NCBI GenBank assembly: GCA_016302725.1
Contig: JAEDNB010000128.1
Location: 1 to 5,994 of the forward strand
Length of the DNA: 5,994 bases
Source of the DNA: Lentisphaeria bacterium
GTDB lineage: Bacteria; Verrucomicrobiota; Lentisphaeria; Oligosphaerales; Oligosphaeraceae
Reading direction: 5' to 3'
The position numbers were made by a program, and so were the translations under genes. Shown here in pieces: positions 1 to 4,874 of this stretch (position 1 is the stretch's first letter; each line of letters starts with the position of its first letter). The notes under the pieces are model-generated. The model was given only the letters and a program-made list of their open reading frames with translations. It was not told the origin of the DNA and made no database searches.

Positions 1-1
1 C

Positions 2-814
2 ATTGCGGCCCTGGAGGCCGGCTGCCACGTCATGGTGGAGAAGCCCATGGCCATGGACCCCGCCGAATGCCAGAAGATGTGCAATGCCGCCGAGAAGGCG
101 GGGAAGATTCTGGCGGTGGGCTTCCAATACCGCTACCATCCCTCCACGGAGATGTGCCTCCGCGCCTTCCAGGAAGGGTTGCTGGGGGAGATCCTCTACG
201 TGAAGGTCCAGGCCATGCGCCGGCGGGGCGTGCCCAACTGGGGCGTCTTCGGGCAGAAGGCCCTCCAGGGCGGCGGCCCCATGATTGACATCGGCGTCCA
301 CATGATTGAGAGCGCCCACTGTGCCATCGGCCAGCCCAGGCCCGTGGCCGCCACCGGCCGCACCTGGACCTTCCTGGGGGACAAGCCCTCCCAGGTGGTC
401 TCCCGCTGGCCCAACTGGGACTACAAGAACTACACCGTGGAAGACCTCTGCGTGGGGCAGGTCCGCTTTGACAACGGGGTCCTCATGCAGGTGGAAAGTT
501 CCTTCTGCGCCCACCTGCCCCAGGACGAGTACCTCAACTGGCAGGTGATGGGCACCAAGGGCGGCTTCGACTTCCAGTCCAGCACCCTCTTCCATGACCT
601 GGCGGGCACCATGGTCAACTCCAAGGCAGGCTTCCTGCCCATCGGAAATGTGTGGGCGGAGTTCTTCTACAACAAACTCCACCACTTCTCCCAGGCCATC
701 CGCCTGGGCGCCCCCCTGACCCCCGATGGAGAGGAGGGAATGGCCGTCCAGAAAATCATCGACGGGCTCTACCGCTCCGCGGAAAAGAACGGCGTGGAAG
801 TTCCCATCAAATAA
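2..814 (+). CDS. Gfo/Idh/MocA-family oxidoreductase, copy 1 (5' end cut off by window)
   Basis: This is the C-terminal 270 residues of a probable NAD(P)-dependent sugar or polyol dehydrogenase. The reading frame is open from base 2 and ends at TAA 812-814. Compared with its neighbour, about 91 N-terminal residues including the GxGxx(S/G/A) nucleotide-binding turn lie outside the window. Visible family marks are the EKP motif (catalytic-type Lys at visible codon 14), the RRRGVPNWG segment, and GGGPMIDIGVH with Asp at codon 96 and His at codon 100, matching the family DxGxH motif. The C-terminal alpha/beta domain contains MGTKGGF and a GEEGMAVQKIIDGLYRSAEK tail typical of the family. The substrate cannot be read from the sequence. 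The next gene, 28 bases downstream, is a close paralogue, so this is the first of a tandem duplicate pair and probably in the same operon. The family call is firm; the specific reaction is unknown. Confidence 0.93.
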   Translation: MAALEAGCHVMVEKPMAMDPAECQKMCNAAEKAGKILAVGFQYRYHPSTEMCLRAFQEGLLGEILYVKVQAMRRRGVPNWGVFGQKALQGGGPMIDIGVHMIESAHCAIGQPRPVAATGRTWTFLGDKPSQVVSRWPNWDYKNYTVEDLCVGQVRFDNGVLMQVESSFCAHLPQDEYLNWQVMGTKGGFDFQSSTLFHDLAGTMVNSKAGFLPIGNVWAEFFYNKLHHFSQAIRLGAPLTPDGEEGMAVQKIIDGLYRSAEKNGVEVPIK

Positions 815-842
815 GCAATCCCGGCCTACGCCCCACTACTCC

Positions 843-1922
843 ATGGCACCCAGAATCTACGCCCCCCAGAAACTCCGCCTGGCCATCCTGGGCCTCGGGA
901 ACATCTCCCGGTGTCACATCGCCGCCCTCCAGCAGCTCCCCCAGGCGGAGATTGTGGCGGGATGCGACATTCTCCCGGAGCGCCTGGAATGGTTCCGCCA
1001 GCAGCCCGGATGCCAGAAGGCCCGGCTCTACCAGGACTACCGGGAGATGCTGGAGCGGGAGGAGCTGGACGCCGTGGACATCTGCACCCCCAACGGGGTC
1101 CACGCCCCCGCCGCCATCGCCTCCCTGGAGGCCGGATGCCACGTGATGGTGGAAAAGCCCATGGCCATGGACCCCGCCGAATGCCAGAAGATGAACCGGG
1201 CAGCCAAGATGGCCAACCGGCTCCTGGCCGTCGGCTTCCAAATCCGCTACACCCCCGTGGTCCAGATGGCGAAACGGGCGGCGGAGGCGGGACTGCTGGG
1301 GGAAATCCTCTACGTGAAAATCCACGCCATGCGCCGGCGGGGCGTGCCCAACTGGGGCGTCTTCGGACGGAAGGACCTCCAGGGGGGCGGACCCATGATC
1401 GACATCGGCGTCCACCAAATCGAGTCCGCCCACTACGTCATGGGCGAGCCCAAGCCCGTGGCCGCCTCCGGCCGCACCTGGACCTTCCTGGGGGACAAGC
1501 CCTCCCAGGTGGTCTCCAAATGGCCCAACTGGGACTACAAGAGCTACACAGTGGAAGACCTCTGCGTGGGGCAGGTCCGCTTTGCGGACGGCTCCCTCAT
1601 GGAGGTGGAGAGCGCCTTCTGCTCCCACCTGGAGGAGGATACCGCCCACTGGGAAATCATGGGCACCAAGGGCGGCTTCAGCACGGCCACCGGCACCCTT
1701 TTCCACGACCTGGCGGGCACCATGGACAACTCCACCGCCGCCTACCTCCCCCCCCATCCCTCCCCTACCGATTTCGTCTCCAAACTGGGCGATTTCCTTT
1801 CCGCCATCCAGAACGGGACGCCCCTCCACGCCTCGGGAGAGGAAGGGATGGCCGTCCAGAAGATTATCGACGGGCTCTACCGTTCTGCGGAGAAGCAAGG
1901 CAAGGAGGTTTCCATTCCGTGA
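843..1922 (+). CDS. Gfo/Idh/MocA-family oxidoreductase, copy 2 (complete)
   Basis: A complete 359-residue member of the family, a normal length. It likely oxidises or reduces a sugar, sugar acid or polyol with NAD(P) in the cytoplasm; the substrate is not predictable. The ATG at 843 places GLGNIS (residues 17-22), the Rossmann GxGxx(S) turn, at the usual distance from the start. An open frame continues upstream but would overlap copy 1 and encodes no family sequence. EKP carries Lys105, and GGGPMIDIGVH carries Asp187 and His191, so the catalytic set looks intact. No Shine-Dalgarno is visible before the ATG, so it may depend on translation of copy 1 ending 28 bases earlier. By hand alignment it is about 70% identical to copy 1; the main difference is around residues 301-320, where copy 1 has a different sequence and one extra residue. 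This divergent patch lies in the C-terminal domain and could mark different substrates or partners. Confidence 0.95.
   Translation: MAPRIYAPQKLRLAILGLGNISRCHIAALQQLPQAEIVAGCDILPERLEWFRQQPGCQKARLYQDYREMLEREELDAVDICTPNGVHAPAAIASLEAGCHVMVEKPMAMDPAECQKMNRAAKMANRLLAVGFQIRYTPVVQMAKRAAEAGLLGEILYVKIHAMRRRGVPNWGVFGRKDLQGGGPMIDIGVHQIESAHYVMGEPKPVAASGRTWTFLGDKPSQVVSKWPNWDYKSYTVEDLCVGQVRFADGSLMEVESAFCSHLEEDTAHWEIMGTKGGFSTATGTLFHDLAGTMDNSTAAYLPPHPSPTDFVSKLGDFLSAIQNGTPLHASGEEGMAVQKIIDGLYRSAEKQGKEVSIP
1902..1908 (+). promoter_or_regulatory. Shine-Dalgarno AAGGAGG for the LpxC-like gene
   Basis: A full AAGGAGG lies 10 bases before the GTG at 1919, inside the last codons of oxidoreductase copy 2. It decides the start: the alternative ATG at 1997 has no comparable site. 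The homologous place in copy 1 (794-800) reads GTGGAAG, so the site is not forced by the duplicated protein sequence. Confidence 0.7.
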
Positions 1923-2971
1923 GAAACGGCGGGCATCCATTGCTTTTGCAGGGCACCGGGGAGAACTATGAGAAGGCCTTCCATGCCCTGGCAGAGATGC
2001 CCGTGGACCTGGACTTGCCGGCGCCGGAGGGATGGCTCCCCCCCCGCTACGCCACCACCATCCGCCAGGAGGCGGAGGTGACCGGGCCGGCCACCTATCA
2101 AAAGGGGCTGCGGCGCACCCTGCGCCTTCGTCCCGCCCTGGCCCCCCATGCGCCCGCCGGGTGGAATTTCTGGCGGGAGGACCTGCCCGAGGAACTCCCC
2201 ATCCCCGCAGTGCTGGCCAGCGTCTCCCAGGCCAGGCGGGCGATTGTCCTGCAGTCAGGCTCCCCGGGGAATGCCCTGCGGATGAGCGAGCATGTGGTCT
2301 GCCAGCGCCTGGGGCTGGGCATTGATTCCCTGCGGGTGGACCTCCTCTCCGAGGATCCCCCCCTCTTCGACCAGGGCTCCCTGCCCCTGGTCCAGGCCCT
2401 GGACCAGGCCGGGCTCCAGGAGGACCCCGCGCGCCCCCTCCGCTACCTGGCCCCCGCCAAGCCCGTCGCCCTCCTCCATCCCGACAATGGCGGTTTCCTC
2501 CTGTGGGAGCCACCCCGGGAACCGGAAGACCGCCGCCTCTTCCTGGATGTGTCCGTGGACTTTCCCACCGCCATCGGTAGGGAACGCCTGCGCCTCTGCC
2601 TGCATCCGGAGGCCTTCCGCCAGGGGGCGGCGGCCCGCACCAACTGCAGCGCCAGGGAGATGCGCCTGGCCAAGACCCTGGGCCTCCTCCTCCCCTCCCT
2701 GCGCAACCTGGGCTACACCCGCAAGAACATCCTCCTGGCAGGCAAGAAGGAGTATGCCAACCCTCCCAACCCCGCCCTCTCCCTCCCCTCAGGGAAATCC
2801 CTGGAACCCGTCTGGCACCGCACCTGCCTGGATTTGGTGGCCGCCCTCTCCCTGCTCCCCCCCCTCTGCCGCCCCGCAGGACGCCTTGCCTCCTTCAAAG
2901 CCGGACACCTCCTGGATGTCCGCTTCCTGAAACTGCTGCTCCGGAATGGTCTGCTGAAGGAACTCCCCTAA
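1919..2971 (+). CDS. Divergent LpxC-like UDP-3-O-acyl-N-acetylglucosamine deacetylase homologue
   Basis: A 350-residue protein related to LpxC, the zinc amidase that commits UDP-3-O-acyl-GlcNAc to lipid A synthesis. I chose GTG 1919 because it overlaps the upstream stop (GTGA) and has AAGGAGG in front; the alternative ATG 1997 gives 324 residues. Family signals in order: a TTIRQEAEVTGP strand near residue 45 in place of the usual KTI...GVGLHSG; RMSEHVV with Glu124 and His125, matching the catalytic Glu and first zinc His; LGLGIDSLRVDLL then PPLFDQGS, matching the usual PILDGS with one extra residue; LAKTLG with Thr253, matching ARTFG; LEPVWHRTCLDLVAAL, matching E-x-V-x-H-K-x-x-D-x-x-G-D-L; and SFKAGH with His330, matching KSGH. 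Oddities: the second metal motif is His300-x4-Asp305 rather than H-x3-D, GDL is AAL, and GVGLHSG is lost. The fold assignment is solid. Whether it deacetylates the LpxC substrate, another acyl sugar or nothing is open. The next gene begins directly at its stop. Confidence 0.78.
   Translation: MRNGGHPLLLQGTGENYEKAFHALAEMPVDLDLPAPEGWLPPRYATTIRQEAEVTGPATYQKGLRRTLRLRPALAPHAPAGWNFWREDLPEELPIPAVLASVSQARRAIVLQSGSPGNALRMSEHVVCQRLGLGIDSLRVDLLSEDPPLFDQGSLPLVQALDQAGLQEDPARPLRYLAPAKPVALLHPDNGGFLLWEPPREPEDRRLFLDVSVDFPTAIGRERLRLCLHPEAFRQGAAARTNCSAREMRLAKTLGLLLPSLRNLGYTRKNILLAGKKEYANPPNPALSLPSGKSLEPVWHRTCLDLVAALSLLPPLCRPAGRLASFKAGHLLDVRFLKLLLRNGLLKELP
2957..2961 (+). promoter_or_regulatory. Weak Shine-Dalgarno AAGGA for the hydrolase gene
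   Basis: AAGGA lies 10 bases before ATG 2972, within the end of the LpxC-like gene. The stop and start are contiguous (TAAATG, 2969-2974), a layout compatible with translational coupling by termination and re-initiation. Confidence 0.45.
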
Positions 2972-3844
2972 ATGTCAGAAGCCGCCTGGAAAGAAGTCTT
3001 CCCCTACGAGAGCCGCTGGTACGAGACCAGGGACGGATACCGCGTCCACTACATCGACCAGGGCAGCGGCATCCCCGTGGTCATCGTGGCCGGCTTCCTG
3101 GGGTGGGCGTTCTATTTCCGCAGGCTCATCCGCGTCCTCCTGGAACAACGCTACCGGGTCATCGTGGTGGACCACCTCGGCTTCGGGCTCTCCGACAAGC
3201 CCGACCGCTACGAGTATTCCCTGGAAAAGCACCTGACCCACCTGACCAAGTTCCTCTCCGTCGACCTCAAGCTGCCCCGGTTCCACCTCATCGCCCACGG
3301 CCATGGCGCCCCCGTCGCCATGGGATACGCCGTACAGCACCACGAGCGGCTCCGGCGCCTCATCCTCCTCAGCCCCATCCTCTTCCCCGGAATGCCCTTC
3401 ATGGAAGCCCCGTGGCTTCTCCGCGTCCCCGGGCTCTGGCGCCTTTTCGCCTACCGCACCAAGCTCTTCATGCGCCTCCAGCTGGCCCTGGGCATCCGCC
3501 AGGGCAGCCTCAACAAGCTGGAAAAGAGCGCCTTCCTCACCCCCTACCGGAATTGCCGGGGGCGCCATCCCTGGCAAATGCTCTTCGCCCGCTACCGGGA
3601 AAAGCCCAGCAATCCCTCCTACGCCCTCCTCAATGAAATCTCCCTCCGCCTGCAGTTGCTCTCCCGGAAGGCGATTCTCTGCCTGGGGGGCGAAAGGGAC
3701 GGGGCCTACTTCCCGGAGAACGGGGAGCGCCTCCAGCACGTGCTGCCCCAGTCCCTGGTGCTGAATTTCCCCAAGGCGGGCCATTATCTCCTGGAGGACT
3801 GCCCCGAGGAGGCCATCCCCATCATCTGCCGCTTCCTCAACTAG
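2972..3844 (+). CDS. OleB/haloalkane-dehalogenase-like alpha/beta hydrolase lacking the nucleophile
   Basis: A 290-residue single-domain alpha/beta-hydrolase-fold protein with no signal peptide visible. It resembles the haloalkane dehalogenase/OleB (beta-lactone decarboxylase) group: YRVIVVDHLGFGLSDKP at 61-77, a cap region around 140-215 with PSYALLNEI, then GGERDGAYF with Asp243 and KAGHYLLED with His271 as the acid and base positions. The nucleophile elbow, HDWGG in OleB-type enzymes or GHSxGG in Ser hydrolases, reads AHGHGA at 108-113, so Gly110 (codon 3299-3301) sits where Asp or Ser should be. The oxyanion/halide motif HGNP is AGFL at 40-43. The frame around both sites is clean, so this is not a frameshift. 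As seen it should not act by the normal covalent mechanism; it may be a binding protein, a pseudoenzyme partner or use different chemistry. No oleA, oleC or oleD-like gene is in the window. Its ATG abuts the LpxC-like stop, suggesting linked expression. Confidence 0.85.
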   Translation: MSEAAWKEVFPYESRWYETRDGYRVHYIDQGSGIPVVIVAGFLGWAFYFRRLIRVLLEQRYRVIVVDHLGFGLSDKPDRYEYSLEKHLTHLTKFLSVDLKLPRFHLIAHGHGAPVAMGYAVQHHERLRRLILLSPILFPGMPFMEAPWLLRVPGLWRLFAYRTKLFMRLQLALGIRQGSLNKLEKSAFLTPYRNCRGRHPWQMLFARYREKPSNPSYALLNEISLRLQLLSRKAILCLGGERDGAYFPENGERLQHVLPQSLVLNFPKAGHYLLEDCPEEAIPIICRFLN

Positions 3845-3862
3845 CCCACTCCCCCCTTTTCC

Positions 3863-4696
3863 ATGCAGGAAAATCCGCCGTTCCTGGACCAGGAACTCTT
3901 CTTCGCCCATCTGAAGGCCTCCCGCCTGGGACTTCCCTTCCGCCACTTCCCCACCCTCCCCTCCACCAACCAATACCTCCTGGAGGAGGCCGCCCGGGAA
4001 GCCCCGGAGGGGATGCTGGCCGTCGCCGAAGCCCAGACCGCAGGAAGGGGACGGCATCGGCGGCTCTGGCACTCCCCCCCGGGGAAAAACCTCTATTTCT
4101 CCCTGCTTCTCTGGCCAGACACCTCTCCCTTGCGCCTCTCCCAACTCGCCATGGTCACCGCCCTGGCCCTGCGGGAAGCCGTCCTGCGCCAGGCGCCCGC
4201 CCTCCCCCTGGCCCTGAAATGGCCCAACGACCTCTGGCTCCAGGGCAGGAAACTCTCCGGCATCCTCTGCGAATGCCCCCCCCAGGAGAAGGAGGGCAGG
4301 CGGGGAATCGTCCTGGGAGTGGGCCTCAACGTCAATTCCCTCCCGGAGGACTTTCCCCCCGAGCTGCGGGAGACCGCCACCTCCCTGCTTTGGCACGTGG
4401 GCACCCCCTTTTCCCGGGAAAGGCTCCTGGCCGACTTCTGCAACGCGCTCCAGCCCCTCTACGAGCAATGGCTCCCGGAGGAGAACCTGGCCCCCTTCCT
4501 TCCCCTGTGGCGCGCCCATGACGCGCTGGCGGGAAGGGAAATCGCCGTGGACCGCCCCAATGGACGGGTCACCGGCACCCTCCTGGGCTACACAGACCAG
4601 GGCCTCATGCTCCTGAAGACCCCCCAGGGGGTGGAGACCATCTCCGCCGGGGACGTCCATGTGCGCCCCCTCCCCCAGCGCCCAGCCCAAGGCTGA
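3863..4696 (+). CDS. birA: Biotin--[acetyl-CoA-carboxylase] ligase (BirA-type, class I)
   Basis: A 277-residue biotin-protein ligase, which makes biotinyl-5'-AMP from biotin and ATP and transfers biotin to the carrier domain of acetyl-CoA carboxylase and related enzymes. Motifs: LPSTNQYLLEEA at 32-43; the biotin/adenylate loop GRGRHRRLW at 61-69; KWPNDLW at 119-125; KLSGIL with the catalytic-type Lys130; GVGLNVNS at 152-159; and a small C-terminal SH3-like domain from about 223 to 270 (REIAVDRPNGRVTGTLLG onward). There is no N-terminal helix-turn-helix, so unlike E. coli BirA it should not repress biotin genes. One detail differs from the common GRGRxGRxW: the sixth position is Arg66 instead of Gly, while the key Arg64 is kept. 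ATG 3863 starts 18 bases after the hydrolase stop with no clear Shine-Dalgarno, so it probably ends the same operon. No biotin synthesis or carboxylase gene is nearby. Confidence 0.95.
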   Translation: MQENPPFLDQELFFAHLKASRLGLPFRHFPTLPSTNQYLLEEAAREAPEGMLAVAEAQTAGRGRHRRLWHSPPGKNLYFSLLLWPDTSPLRLSQLAMVTALALREAVLRQAPALPLALKWPNDLWLQGRKLSGILCECPPQEKEGRRGIVLGVGLNVNSLPEDFPPELRETATSLLWHVGTPFSRERLLADFCNALQPLYEQWLPEENLAPFLPLWRAHDALAGREIAVDRPNGRVTGTLLGYTDQGLMLLKTPQGVETISAGDVHVRPLPQRPAQG

Positions 4697-4736
4697 ACCT
4701 GCGCGGAGGGGAAAGGGAGGCGCGGAGGCGCAGGCG

Positions 4737-4774
4737 AGGGGCTTTGCAGGTCCCCTGCCCCATTCCCCCTTTTT
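4737..4774 (+). terminator. Possible weak transcription terminator after birA
   Basis: GCAGG (4746-4750) can pair with CCTGC (4754-4758) across a 3-base loop; alternatively AGGGG (4737-4741) pairs with CCCCT (4752-4756). A run of five T (4770-4774) follows, but 11 bases after the stem. Stem length and spacing are poor for an intrinsic terminator, so this is only a candidate. Confidence 0.2.
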
Positions 4775-4862
4775 CCCCAATCTAGACCGCAGGAATCCCC
4801 TGTCCGCCCCCGCCAGGAACGCCCCCGGCCTGGGAGGCGCGGATTCCCCCAAAAAACAAACT

Positions 4863-4866
4863 GGAG
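4863..4866 (+). promoter_or_regulatory. Shine-Dalgarno GGAG for the nucleotidyltransferase gene
   Basis: GGAG lies 8 bases before ATG 4875 in an otherwise A-rich leader, well placed and supporting this start. Confidence 0.55.
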
Positions 4867-4874
4867 AACCTCTC

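Larger units (their letters stand above)
2..1922 (+). repeat. Tandem gene duplication with patches of identical DNA
   Basis: The two oxidoreductase genes form a direct tandem duplication. Bases in copy 1 match copy 2 at an offset of 1114 over most of the gene and 1108 at the 3' end, after two single-codon differences. Some stretches are identical at DNA level, for example about 39 bases at 41-79 versus 1155-1193, about 40 bases around 213-252 versus 1327-1366, and about 48 bases at 356-403 versus 1470-1517. Other protein-identical parts, such as the GEEGMAVQKIIDGLYRSAEK tail, carry several synonymous changes. Identity figures are hand counts. Confidence 0.85.
4697..4874 (+). other. Intergenic region between birA and the nucleotidyltransferase gene
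   Basis: 178 bases with no coding signal. The first 45 bases are purine-rich on the + strand and contain GCGCGGAGG twice (4701-4709, 4720-4728). GGGAGGCGCGGA occurs at 4715-4726 and again at 4832-4843, 117 bases apart. A short hairpin lies near 4746-4758. The last part is C-rich, then has an A-rich stretch (about 4851-4860) ahead of the ribosome site. I see no convincing -35/-10 promoter, tRNA or riboswitch. If a promoter for the downstream gene exists, it should be here. Confidence 0.6.

Noticed and set aside
911..1918. Upstream extension of the LpxC-like frame through oxidoreductase copy 2
   Set aside because: This part has no LpxC similarity and is the +2 frame of a certain gene; the GTG at 1919 with AAGGAGG is a better start.
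1968..1996. ATG at 1968 preceded by GGGGAG as a start for the LpxC-like gene
   Set aside because: It is in a different reading frame from the LpxC-like protein.
807..2513. Long antisense open frame (568 codons) across the oxidoreductase and LpxC-like genes
   Set aside because: Low-complexity Gly/Ala/Arg-rich product with no family signal; it is the expected shadow of C-ending codons on the + strand.
3299..3301. Sequencing error or frameshift explaining the missing hydrolase nucleophile
   Set aside because: The frame is intact on both sides and both HDWGG and HGNP motifs differ by several residues, so one base error cannot account for it.
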